Part shown: positions 37,090 through 45,272 of the stretch, in pieces
Layout of the letters: each line of letters opens with the position of its first letter
How positions within the stretch are numbered: the stretch's first letter is position 1
NCBI GenBank assembly: GCA_016715115.1
Contig: JADKBM010000011.1
Span: 124,001-188,000 of the forward strand
DNA length: 64,000 bases
Direction: 5' to 3'
From: Acidobacteriota bacterium
GTDB taxonomy: Bacteria > Acidobacteriota > Blastocatellia > Pyrinomonadales > Pyrinomonadaceae
Program-made: the position numbers and the translations under genes
The notes under the pieces: generated by a model
What the model saw: the letters and a program-made list of their open reading frames with translations, nothing else
What the model was told of the DNA's origin: nothing
Database searches by the model: none

Positions 37090-37118
37090 TTGCCAAACGG
37101 GCCTTTTCCGTTTATCTT
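37090..37118 (+). promoter_or_regulatory. Putative promoter of the ABC importer operon
   Basis: TTGCCA (37090-37095), a 17-base spacer and TATCTT (37113-37118) lie 40 bases before the binding-protein ATG, which has AAAAAGGAG at a spacing of 9. Confidence 0.5.
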
Positions 37119-37158
37119 AGGTTCAACTTAATTATCTGTTAAAAAGGAGCTATTCATT

Positions 37159-38250
37159 ATGCGAAGACTTCAGAGTCTGTTTATTCTGATCGTGATTTCA
37201 GCGGCGGTCTCGTTGACAGGTTGCGTTCAGGGGCCGCCGCAAGCCGGCGGAAACGGCGGTGGAAGCAATCCGGCGGGCGGCAAAAAGATCAAGATCGGTT
37301 TTGCGATGGCGACCGTCAAGGAAGAGCGTTGGCAACGCGACCGCGATGCGTTCAAGGCGCACTGCGAGAAACTCCAGATCGATTGTGAACTGACCTTCGC
37401 CGACAACAAGGCGGAAAAACAACTCAGCGACGTCGAGCAATTGCTGACGAAGGGCATTGACGTCCTCGTTATTGCGCCGCATGAGGCGACGCAGGCCGCG
37501 CAAATGGTCGATATGGCAAAGGCGAAAAACGTCCCCGTCATCAGCTACGACCGGCTGATCAACTCGGACAAGCTTGATCTGTACATTTCGCATCAGGTCC
37601 CGGTAATCGGCAAGAAGATCGCCGAATACGCGTTCGCCAAGGCTCCGAAGGGCAACTACGTAATGGTTTATGGCGGTTCGACGGACAACAACGCCGTGAT
37701 TATGAAACGGGAGCAACTCGCAGTGCTCCAACCCGCGATCGACAAAGGCGAGATCAAGATCGTTGCCGATCAGTTCATTACCGACTGGAAATCCGAAGAG
37801 GCGCTGAAATTCGCTGAGAACGCCCTGACCCAAAACAGCGATAAGATCGACGCCTTCGTTGTCTCGAACGACGGAATGGCCGGCGGCGTGATCGCGGCGC
37901 TTGAAAAGAAGGGCCTTGCCGGAAAGATCATCGTGACCGGTCAGGACGCGGAAAAAGCGGCGCTGCAGCGAATCGCCGAAGGCAAGCAATCGATGACGGT
38001 CTACAAACCGATCATCCCGCTCGCGAACGCGGCGGTCGAGGCGGCGATCAAACTCGCCAAGAAGGAAGCACTCGCTGAAGCGAAACCGTTTATGAACGAC
38101 AGCATCAAGAAAGAGGTGCCGGCGATCCTTCTTGAGGTCACCGTCGTCGACATCAACAACCTTATCGAGACGGTCATCAAGGATGGTTTCGCCAGTTTTG
38201 ATGATGTCTACGCGAATGTCCCGGCCGACAAGCGACCGGCGAAGAAGTAA
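37159..38250 (+). CDS. xylF: Sugar ABC transporter substrate-binding lipoprotein (XylF-like)
   Basis: 363 residues. Lipoprotein signal with lipobox SLTGC, then a Gly-rich linker. The periplasmic-binding fold of type 1 follows: KIGFAMATVKEERWQRDRDAFKAHC, GIDVLVIAPHEATQAAQMVDMAKAKNVPVISYDRLI, LYISHQVPVIGKKIAEYAF, FVVSNDGMAGGVIAALEKKGLAGKIIVTGQDAE. This closely follows the xylose-binding protein pattern. It delivers a monosaccharide to XylG/XylH downstream. Given the alpha-glucosidase genes around it, the ligand may be glucose and not xylose; this is inference. A GH31 gene separates it from the other transporter genes. Confidence 0.9.
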   Translation: MRRLQSLFILIVISAAVSLTGCVQGPPQAGGNGGGSNPAGGKKIKIGFAMATVKEERWQRDRDAFKAHCEKLQIDCELTFADNKAEKQLSDVEQLLTKGIDVLVIAPHEATQAAQMVDMAKAKNVPVISYDRLINSDKLDLYISHQVPVIGKKIAEYAFAKAPKGNYVMVYGGSTDNNAVIMKREQLAVLQPAIDKGEIKIVADQFITDWKSEEALKFAENALTQNSDKIDAFVVSNDGMAGGVIAALEKKGLAGKIIVTGQDAEKAALQRIAEGKQSMTVYKPIIPLANAAVEAAIKLAKKEALAEAKPFMNDSIKKEVPAILLEVTVVDINNLIETVIKDGFASFDDVYANVPADKRPAKK

Positions 38251-38338
38251 TCGTTGAATTCGGCTTCCGGGTTGGTCGTTGGGGCGAGAGAGATCTAGCC
38301 GCGCGACCAACCCTGAGAGAGGTTTTTGAGGTTTAGGG

Positions 38339-40831
38339 ATGAAACATGCATCGACAAAATTCTTGGCGGGACTTGCCTGCTTTTTTTGTTTGGTACTTTT
38401 GCAGTGTGTCCAGACAAAAGCCTCGTGGCAGGCAGTTGGAAACGTGACGCGCGTCGCGCAGGTCAAAACAAATGGCGTCGTCGTCGAGACTTCAAGCCGG
38501 GCGCGGGTTTCCGTTGAGTTCTTTGATATCGACGTTGTCCGGATCCGGATTGCGCCTTCGGGAAAGTTCGAGCGGGAGTTCTCTTACGCGTTCGATTACT
38601 CGCAGGAACGAAAAACCCCGATCGTCAAGGTCTCGCAGACCCCGCGCGAGATCGTTGTCGCGAACGCGTTCGGCGCGAAGGTCTCGATCGCGCGGTCGGG
38701 ACTTCTGATACGCGTCTTCGACGAGAACGGCGAGTTGGTTGTCGGCGACGATCCGCGGCGGTCGACCGTTTTCGATCCGGCGACGGGCGAGTTCAACACG
38801 ACAAAACTCCGACGCGCGGAGGTCGAAACGTATTATGGCTTCGGCGAAAAGGCGTTCGCCGGGATGTCGCGCAACGGCGAGTACATCGTCAACTGGAACA
38901 CCGACACTTTCTCGTATCCGCCCGGACTTGATCCGATCTATCAATCGATCCCCTTCTTTTACGCGCTATATCAGGGAAAGGCCTACGGGGTCTTTTTCAA
39001 CAACACTTTCCGGTCATTTTTCGATATGGGCAAGACATCGCCGGATCGTTATTCGTTCGGCGCGAACGGGGGCGAACTCGACTATTTCGTCTTTACCGGC
39101 GGTAAGTCGAGAAGTCCGAGAAAGGTCCTTGAGGACTACGCGAATCTCACGGGCAAGACGCCGTTGCCGCCGCTCTGGGCGCTCGGCAATCAGCAATCGC
39201 GTTGGTCATACCAACCGGAAAAGCGCGTCCGCGAGATCGCTGACGGATTCCGGAAGAACAAGATCCCGGCCGACGTCATCTATCTCGATATCGACTATAT
39301 GGAAGGCTTTCGGGTCTTCACGTGGGACACAGAGAAGTTTCCGGATCCGAAGAAACTCGTCTCGGATCTCCGTGCCGACGGATTTCAGACGGTGCTCATC
39401 ATCGATCCCGGAATCAAGACGGACGAAAAATACTCGACATACGCCGACGGAAAAAGGGCCGGTGTCTTCGTGAAGAACCCCGACGGCTCCGAGCTTAACC
39501 AGCGCGTTTGGCCGGGAAACTCCGCGTTCCCGGATTTTACGGACCCGAAAGCGAGGGCTTGGTGGGGTGAACAATACCGCAAGAATGTCGAGGAAGGGAT
39601 CGCGGGGTTCTGGAACGATATGAACGAGCCCGGCGTCTTTATCACCGAAAAGGACGAACGGCCCGAGATCTATCACCATCCGCAGAAGACGTTCCCTTAC
39701 GACACTCCGCACGCGGGCGACGGTCTGCTCGACACACATCGCCGATATCACAATGTCTTTGGGATGCAGATGGCGCGCGCCAGTTTCGAAGGTGTCGGAA
39801 AACTCGCTCCCGACAAACGGCCGTTCATCTTGACCCGGGCCGGTTTCGCGGGCGTGCAGCGTTATTCGGCCGTTTGGACGGGCGACAACTATGCTGGTTG
39901 GGATCACCTGGCGTTGTCGATCCCGATGCTTGCGAATCTCAGCGTATCGGGCGTTCCGTTCGTCGGCGCCGATGTCGGCGGCTTCAACGATATGCCGTCC
40001 GGTGAACTCTACGCGCGCTGGCTGCAGGCCGCGGCGCTGACGCCGTTCCTGAGATCGCATTCGGTGCCGTCGGCCGGAAACAAGGAACCCTGGGAATATG
40101 GTGACGAATTCACAAAGATCAACCGTGCAACGGTAGAACTGAGATATCGGTTCCTGCCTTACATTTACACGCTTTTCCGCGACCACGAAAGAACGGGCGC
40201 TCCGGTGATGCGCCCGCTATGGTATGAGTTTCCCGAAGACAATGCGACGTATCTGATCAATGACGAGTATCTGGTCGGGCGGGATGTCCTGGTCGCGCCT
40301 GTGATCCGCGACGGCGCGCGCAATCGCGGCGTCTATCTTCCGAAGGGAAGTGATTGGATCGACTGGTGGACCGGCGCTCGTTTGGAGGGCGGAAAATCCC
40401 ATAGCATCCAGGCGCCGCTTGATCGGCTGCCGTTGTTTCTTCGCGTCGGCGCCGTAATTCCGATACAGGCGGTGGTTCAGTACACGGGCGAGATGCCGTC
40501 GGCCGAAATCACTTTGATCGTGGCCGCCGGAATTAAGCCGGGTACGACGGAGAACGCGACGCTGTTTCAGGATGCGGGTGACGGTTACGGATATCGAAAA
40601 TCGGAGTGGCGCGACGTGCGGATCACGCATCGGCAGGGAAGCTTGGCGATCGAACGGATCGGCGGTTTTCGGGGCCAAAAGATACGATACGTCGAAGCGG
40701 TCGGTATCGGTTCCGAACCGCGTGAGGTACGCGCGGATGGAAACAAGATCGAATCCAAATTCGACGCCGGTACGAAGCGTTTGCGGATCGAGATCAGCGA
40801 CAGCACGAAGGAAGTTGTTTTGGTCAGATGA
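38339..40831 (+). CDS. Secreted GH31 alpha-glucosidase (or alpha-xylosidase)
   Basis: 830 residues. Signal peptide FLAGLACFFCLVLLQCVQTKA. N-terminal beta domain to about 260, then the barrel with PPLWALGNQQSRWSYQ, IPADVIYLDIDYMEGFRVFTWD, nucleophile D427 in FWNDMNEPGVF, and acid/base D516 in TGDNYAGWDHL. Then MLANLSVSGVPFVGADVGGF and the C-terminal DUF5110-like sandwich. The WNDMNEP form and the preceding IDYMEGF are typical for alpha-glucosidases. It would release glucose from maltooligosaccharides or isomaltose outside the cytoplasm. An alpha-xylosidase activity cannot be excluded, since the ABC importer is xylose-like. It sits between the binding-protein and ATPase genes. Confidence 0.92.
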   Translation: MKHASTKFLAGLACFFCLVLLQCVQTKASWQAVGNVTRVAQVKTNGVVVETSSRARVSVEFFDIDVVRIRIAPSGKFEREFSYAFDYSQERKTPIVKVSQTPREIVVANAFGAKVSIARSGLLIRVFDENGELVVGDDPRRSTVFDPATGEFNTTKLRRAEVETYYGFGEKAFAGMSRNGEYIVNWNTDTFSYPPGLDPIYQSIPFFYALYQGKAYGVFFNNTFRSFFDMGKTSPDRYSFGANGGELDYFVFTGGKSRSPRKVLEDYANLTGKTPLPPLWALGNQQSRWSYQPEKRVREIADGFRKNKIPADVIYLDIDYMEGFRVFTWDTEKFPDPKKLVSDLRADGFQTVLIIDPGIKTDEKYSTYADGKRAGVFVKNPDGSELNQRVWPGNSAFPDFTDPKARAWWGEQYRKNVEEGIAGFWNDMNEPGVFITEKDERPEIYHHPQKTFPYDTPHAGDGLLDTHRRYHNVFGMQMARASFEGVGKLAPDKRPFILTRAGFAGVQRYSAVWTGDNYAGWDHLALSIPMLANLSVSGVPFVGADVGGFNDMPSGELYARWLQAAALTPFLRSHSVPSAGNKEPWEYGDEFTKINRATVELRYRFLPYIYTLFRDHERTGAPVMRPLWYEFPEDNATYLINDEYLVGRDVLVAPVIRDGARNRGVYLPKGSDWIDWWTGARLEGGKSHSIQAPLDRLPLFLRVGAVIPIQAVVQYTGEMPSAEITLIVAAGIKPGTTENATLFQDAGDGYGYRKSEWRDVRITHRQGSLAIERIGGFRGQKIRYVEAVGIGSEPREVRADGNKIESKFDAGTKRLRIEISDSTKEVVLVR

Positions 40832-40839
40832 CAAACTTT

Positions 40840-40962
40840 GATCTTTGAACTTTGATCTTTGGTCTTTGATCTTCTGAGATTCGAGATTGGAGCCCCGGGC
40901 TTTCAATTTTAGACATTAAATTTGTGCGGTGATCAAAGACCAAAGATCAAAGTTCAAAGATC
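40840..40962. repeat. 32-bp perfect inverted repeat built from heptamers
   Basis: The arm 40840-40871 is the exact reverse complement of 40931-40962, with 59 bases between. Both arms are made of 7-base units (TTTGATC, TTTGAAC, TTTGGTC and their complements), and the outer parts continue imperfectly to about 40833 and 40976. As RNA it would form a long AU-rich hairpin between the GH31 gene and the ABC ATPase gene. Confidence 0.9.
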
Positions 40963-41003
40963 AAAAATCAAAGTTAGTTCAAAGTTCACGCGAAAACAAA
41001 ACT

Positions 41004-42515
41004 ATGTTCTTACTCGAAATGCGGCAGATAACAAAGGAGTTTCCGGGCGTCAAGGCGCTTGACGGCGTTACGTTCGATCTTTCGGCCGGCGAGTTCCACG
41101 CGCTCGTCGGCGAAAACGGCGCCGGAAAGTCGACGTTGATGAAGGTTCTTTCGGGCGTTTATCCGTTCGGCACGTACGGCGGCGACATCGTCGTCGAAGG
41201 ATCCGCACGGCGTTTCGCGACGATCCGCGAAGCCGAGAATGCGGGGATCGCGATCATTTTTCAGGAACTCTCCCTGGTCAAGGAATTGACGGTCGGAGAG
41301 AACATTTTTCTTGGCCAGGAACCCGCGCGTTTCGGTATCATCAACTGGTCCGAACTCTATCAAAGAGCCGCAAAGCTCTTGCAAGACCTGCATCTTGATA
41401 TCGACCCGCGCACGCCGGTCGGAAACCTCGGGATCGGCCAGCAACAGCTCGTCGAAATCGCCAAGGCGCTCTCGAAAGATGCGAAGATCCTCGTTCTCGA
41501 CGAACCGACGGCGGCGCTGACAGAATCGGAAGTCGAAACGTTGTTCACGATCCTTCGCGACCTGAAAGCGCGCGGTGTCGGAATGATCTACATTTCGCAC
41601 AAGCTCGATGAGGTTTTCGAAATGGCCGACCGCATCACGGTTCTGCGCGACGGACGGACGGTCGGGACAAGCAACGCCGCCGAACTGACCAAGGACAAGG
41701 TGATTTCTTTGATGGTTGGTCGGGACGTCGGCGACATCTTCCCGATCTCAAGTCACGAGTTCGGTGAAACCGCGCTCGAGGTGCGCAACCTTACCGCTTA
41801 CGACATCGATCTGCCTTCGAAGAAGTTGGTCGACGATGTTTCGTTTTCGGTGCGAAAAGGGGAAGTTGTCGGAATTGCAGGGCTGATGGGCGCGGGTCGC
41901 AGCGAACTTCTGATGTCCGTATTCGGTGCCTGGAACGGGCGTTCGTCGGGCGAATTGATGGTTGAAGGCCGACCGGCGTCGATCAGGACTCCCGCCGACG
42001 CGATCGCGAACGGCATCGGATTTGTGACCGAGGACCGCAAACGCTACGGACTCTTGCTTGAACAGACTATCGTCGACAATATGACGCTTGCCGGGCTAAA
42101 GCGCATCTCGGGCGCGTTTATGACGCACCGCTCGCGTGAGACGAAGGCCGCGAACGGCGCGATGGAATCGTTGCGGGTCAAAGCCAATTCGCCGCTGACC
42201 GTTGCCGGAACGCTTTCGGGCGGCAACCAGCAAAAGGTGGTGCTCGGAAAATGGCTTCTGACGAATCCCAAAGTGCTTTTCCTCGATGAACCGACGCGCG
42301 GGATCGATGTCGGCGCGAAACAGGAGATATACGCCGAGATCAATCGCCTTGCACAAGAAGGTCTTGCGATCGTCCTCGTTTCATCGGAACTTCCGGAAGT
42401 TCTCGGTCTCGCCGACCGGGTCCTGGTGCTTCACGAGGGAAAGTTGACGGGAGAATTCACCAAGGCCGAAGCGACGCCTGAAAAGGTAATGGCGGCGGCG
42501 ACCGGTCATCACTGA
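41004..42515 (+). CDS. xylG: Sugar ABC transporter ATP-binding protein with two ABC domains (XylG-like)
   Basis: About 503 residues from ATG 41004 (FLLEMRQITKEFPGVKALDGV); the upstream frame runs through the inverted repeat and is rejected. First ABC domain: Walker A GENGAGKST, signature LGIGQQQ, Walker B ILVLDEPTAAL. Second: degenerate Walker A GLMGAGRSE, signature LSGGNQQK, Walker B VLFLDEPTRGIDVG. This pattern is standard for the CUT2 group (RbsA/XylG/MglA). It powers monosaccharide import with XylF and XylH. Confidence 0.95.
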   Translation: MFLLEMRQITKEFPGVKALDGVTFDLSAGEFHALVGENGAGKSTLMKVLSGVYPFGTYGGDIVVEGSARRFATIREAENAGIAIIFQELSLVKELTVGENIFLGQEPARFGIINWSELYQRAAKLLQDLHLDIDPRTPVGNLGIGQQQLVEIAKALSKDAKILVLDEPTAALTESEVETLFTILRDLKARGVGMIYISHKLDEVFEMADRITVLRDGRTVGTSNAAELTKDKVISLMVGRDVGDIFPISSHEFGETALEVRNLTAYDIDLPSKKLVDDVSFSVRKGEVVGIAGLMGAGRSELLMSVFGAWNGRSSGELMVEGRPASIRTPADAIANGIGFVTEDRKRYGLLLEQTIVDNMTLAGLKRISGAFMTHRSRETKAANGAMESLRVKANSPLTVAGTLSGGNQQKVVLGKWLLTNPKVLFLDEPTRGIDVGAKQEIYAEINRLAQEGLAIVLVSSELPEVLGLADRVLVLHEGKLTGEFTKAEATPEKVMAAATGHH

Positions 42516-42588
42516 CACACGAAATCTAGAATAAAGCAAAAAAACCGGTCCCCTGAAGTTAGATTGCGGTGCCGTTCCAAAGGAGAAC

Positions 42589-44187
42589 ATGAACGAAAAA
42601 GTTGAAAAAAGTGGTTTCAAAATCGAAACATCGGCACTTCGCGCGTACACGATGCTGGGCGCGCTCATCCTGATATGGCTGTTCTTCAACTGGCAGACGA
42701 CCGGAATCTTTTTGTCGCCGCTCAATCTGTCGAATTTGATGACGCAGACTTCGGTGACGGGAATCCTTGCGGTCGGAATGTTGATGGTCATAATCTCGGG
42801 GAATATCGACCTGTCCGTCGGTTCGGTACTCGCTCTTGCGGGCGGCATCGCGGCGATCGTCCTGACCGGTTACGGGCTCGCGGCGGCGATTGCGGCGGCG
42901 ATCGTTGTCTGCGTCGCGGTCGGCGTCTTTCACGGGGTTCTGACGGCATACGGCAAGATCCCCGCGTTCATCGTGACGCTCGGCGGATTGCTGGCGTGGC
43001 GCGGCGCGGTCAAAGGGATAACGCAAAGCGAAACGATTCCGATCGCCGATCCGATCTTCAAGAGTATCGGTCAGAGTTATATTGCGCCGCACGTTGGATG
43101 GGTCGTTGCGCTGGTCGCGATTGTTTGTCTGCTTATCCTGGCGGTCAGGCAGATCAAACAGGAAACCGCGTACGGACTTTCAACACAAGCCGCCGGGTAC
43201 GGAATTCCGCTTTCGTCAGTGGCTTTGATAGCCGGAATTCTCGGGGCGACCGGCTACTTTTTGCCGTGGGTCGGCGTCGGTGGGGGAACTGTCGATATCG
43301 TCAGTTTTAGCGGTTACCGCATTTCGTCAGGGATCGAGGTCGTTTCCGGCGTAACGGTCGGCGGAAACTCAGTGCTTTTTCTATTTCCCGTTTGTTTGGG
43401 GCTTGCGGTCGTGGTCGGTGCCCTTGCGTTGATTCGTAAGAATCTCAGTTCGTTTGCAGCGGGCGTTTGGGCGCTTGCGGGCATCGTCGGCGGGTTTCAG
43501 GTGATTAGTTTTATGATCTCGTACAAGAGCCCGGCCGCGACGTTTCATTACGGATCATACATTTCACTGTTCGGCGCGCTTTATGTCGGTCTGGTCGGAG
43601 TTTATGGGCTCGTTCAAAGCTATTATTTGAAAACAGCCAGTGAGATAACGCCTGACAATCTTATCGGGCTCCTTGTCCCGACAAGTTCGATTCTGGTTTT
43701 TATACTCGTTATGAACTCTCATGCCGGCGTGCCGATTCCGGTTATGATTCTACTGGCGGTCGCTTTGATCGGCGTGTTCATTACGAATTCGACCACGTTC
43801 GGCCGCTACCTCTATGCGATCGGGGGCAATGCCGATGCGGCGAGGCTTTCCGGGATCAACAATAAGGTCAACATTCTCAAGGTTTACGCTGTTCTCGGCG
43901 CGCTCACCGGCGTGGCCGCGGTGATCTTTACGGCGCGCCTCGGCAGCGCGACTCCTGACGCCGGTGTTCTGAAGGAACTCGACGCGATCGCTGCCTGCGT
44001 GATCGGCGGCGCAAGTCTAATGGGCGGCCGCGGAACCGTTTTCGGCGCCTGCCTCGGGGCATTGATCATGGCGAGTTTGGACAACGGTATGTCGCTGCTC
44101 AACGTCCGTGATTTTATGCAGGAACTCATCAAAGGCGGAATTCTGGTCGCCGCCGTCGGACTCGATATGATCGGCCGAAAAGACTAG
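42589..44187 (+). CDS. xylH: Sugar ABC transporter permease (XylH-like) with an inserted four-helix module
   Basis: 532 residues, about 140 longer than typical XylH. Residues 1-200 (NLMTQTSVTGILAVGMLMVIISGNIDLSVGS, AYGKIPAFIVTLGGLLAWRG) and about 365-532 (FGRYLYAIGGNADAARLSGINNKV, LDAIAACVIGGASLMGGRGTVFGACLGALIMASLDNGMS) follow the family closely. In between, about residues 210-350 form an extra block with roughly four membrane segments. It starts GYFLPWVGVGGG and SGYRISSG and resembles stand-alone four-helix proteins with a FLPWV/SGY signature. The insertion is in frame, without codon change. It would sit in the membrane between the two halves of the permease. Confidence 0.92.
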   Translation: MNEKVEKSGFKIETSALRAYTMLGALILIWLFFNWQTTGIFLSPLNLSNLMTQTSVTGILAVGMLMVIISGNIDLSVGSVLALAGGIAAIVLTGYGLAAAIAAAIVVCVAVGVFHGVLTAYGKIPAFIVTLGGLLAWRGAVKGITQSETIPIADPIFKSIGQSYIAPHVGWVVALVAIVCLLILAVRQIKQETAYGLSTQAAGYGIPLSSVALIAGILGATGYFLPWVGVGGGTVDIVSFSGYRISSGIEVVSGVTVGGNSVLFLFPVCLGLAVVVGALALIRKNLSSFAAGVWALAGIVGGFQVISFMISYKSPAATFHYGSYISLFGALYVGLVGVYGLVQSYYLKTASEITPDNLIGLLVPTSSILVFILVMNSHAGVPIPVMILLAVALIGVFITNSTTFGRYLYAIGGNADAARLSGINNKVNILKVYAVLGALTGVAAVIFTARLGSATPDAGVLKELDAIAACVIGGASLMGGRGTVFGACLGALIMASLDNGMSLLNVRDFMQELIKGGILVAAVGLDMIGRKD

Positions 44188-44192
44188 CGATT

Positions 44193-44405
44193 GGGGATTT
44201 GGGATTTGGGATTTGGGATTTGGGATTTGGGATTTCGGATTTGCGTACTTAAAATCTGGAATCTGGAATCTGGAATCTGGAATCTGGAATCTGGAATCTG
44301 GAATCTGGAATCTGGAATCTGGAATCTGGAATCTGGAATCTGGAATCTGGAATCTGGAATCTGGAATCTGGAATCTGGAATCCGGAATCCGGAATCTGGA
44401 ATATC
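44193..44405. repeat. Two adjoining heptanucleotide tandem arrays
   Basis: 44193-44243 consists of about seven GGGATTT units, and 44253-44405 of about 21 TCTGGAA units with a few variants (TCCGGAA). The arrays end 8 bases before the AGGAGG site of the next gene. Being 21 bases per 3 units, they stay open in several frames and create a false N-terminal extension of repeated GIWNLES. Confidence 0.95.
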
Positions 44406-44424
44406 TGGAATAAGGAGGTTTGGA

Positions 44425-45078
44425 ATGAAACGATTGTTGTTGCTCGGCGTGGCATCACTGGTCTTCTCTTGCGGAGGGCAAACGCGCCAGAATCAGAATT
44501 CAAATGCTGTGTCGCCGACCCCAACGGGTCAGTCCGCAGCGTCGGCGAACCCGAATACGAATCTGCCGCCGACGGAGTCGCCGACGCCTCCCGTGAACGC
44601 GTCGGGTCCGCGCACCGTCCGCGAATTCTTCAATCTTTTGCCGGCGAAGTATTTCACGCTCGAGGGCTGCGAACCATCGAAGGACAAAAACTGCGACAAG
44701 GCCCGCGCCGACTATGTGAAAAACTATCTCGAGATCGAAGACGCGAAAAACGGCTACTGGAAGAGCGGTTGCGACGGCGGGCAGAGTTGTCTCGAAATGG
44801 CGATCTTCAGGCGTCCGGACGGAAACTACACCGTGCTCGTCAAAACGGAGGCCGAAATGTCCGAGGAAAGTTGGTTTCTCGAGTATTCTGTTGGAAAATG
44901 GTCGGACATCGGCGCGAAGGTAGTTCCCGGATTCAGCACGAAAAACATCTACGTTCCGCCGCGCGTCGGGACGTCCGTCGAGGTATTCAAAAAGAACTTT
45001 CCCGAGCCTGAGTTCAGTGAGCGCGGCGAAAAACTCTACGTCTTGGACTGGAAGGACGGAAAGTTCGTCAAAAAATAG
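44425..45078 (+). CDS. Small lipoprotein of unknown function
   Basis: 217 residues from ATG 44425, seven bases after AGGAGG. Lipobox LVFSC (MKRLLLLGVASLVFSCGG) followed by a disordered Asn/Pro/Thr linker. The folded part (REFFNLLPAKYFTLEGCEPSKDKNCDKARADYVKNYL) has two cysteine pairs and ends with RGEKLYVLDWKDGKFVKK. It resembles no family I can name. Position in the ABC importer-glucoamylase run suggests an outer-membrane accessory. The repeat tract directly upstream could affect its expression when copy number changes. Confidence 0.75.
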   Translation: MKRLLLLGVASLVFSCGGQTRQNQNSNAVSPTPTGQSAASANPNTNLPPTESPTPPVNASGPRTVREFFNLLPAKYFTLEGCEPSKDKNCDKARADYVKNYLEIEDAKNGYWKSGCDGGQSCLEMAIFRRPDGNYTVLVKTEAEMSEESWFLEYSVGKWSDIGAKVVPGFSTKNIYVPPRVGTSVEVFKKNFPEPEFSERGEKLYVLDWKDGKFVKK

Positions 45079-45272
45079 GCGTCCTTTCGGAATAGTTGAC
45101 AGCGGTTAGTTGATCGTTTCGACAGGGAATTGTCTCGAAGGCGAGGCGAACTTTCAGTTATCATCTATAAGCCAACAACTGTTCCGAATGTTTGCGGTCG
45201 CAACTGATCGCTGCCGAGTGAGAATCAAAACGCAAAACTGCAGTTCGTTACTTACATATCGAGAGCGTGCTT

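Noticed and set aside
44253..44405. CRISPR array
   Set aside because: The repeat unit is only 7 bases with no unique spacers, and no cas gene is near.
44191..44424. N-terminal extension with repeated GIWNLES units
   Set aside because: It is the translation of the heptamer array. The AGGAGG site and lipoprotein signal peptide show the start is ATG 44425.
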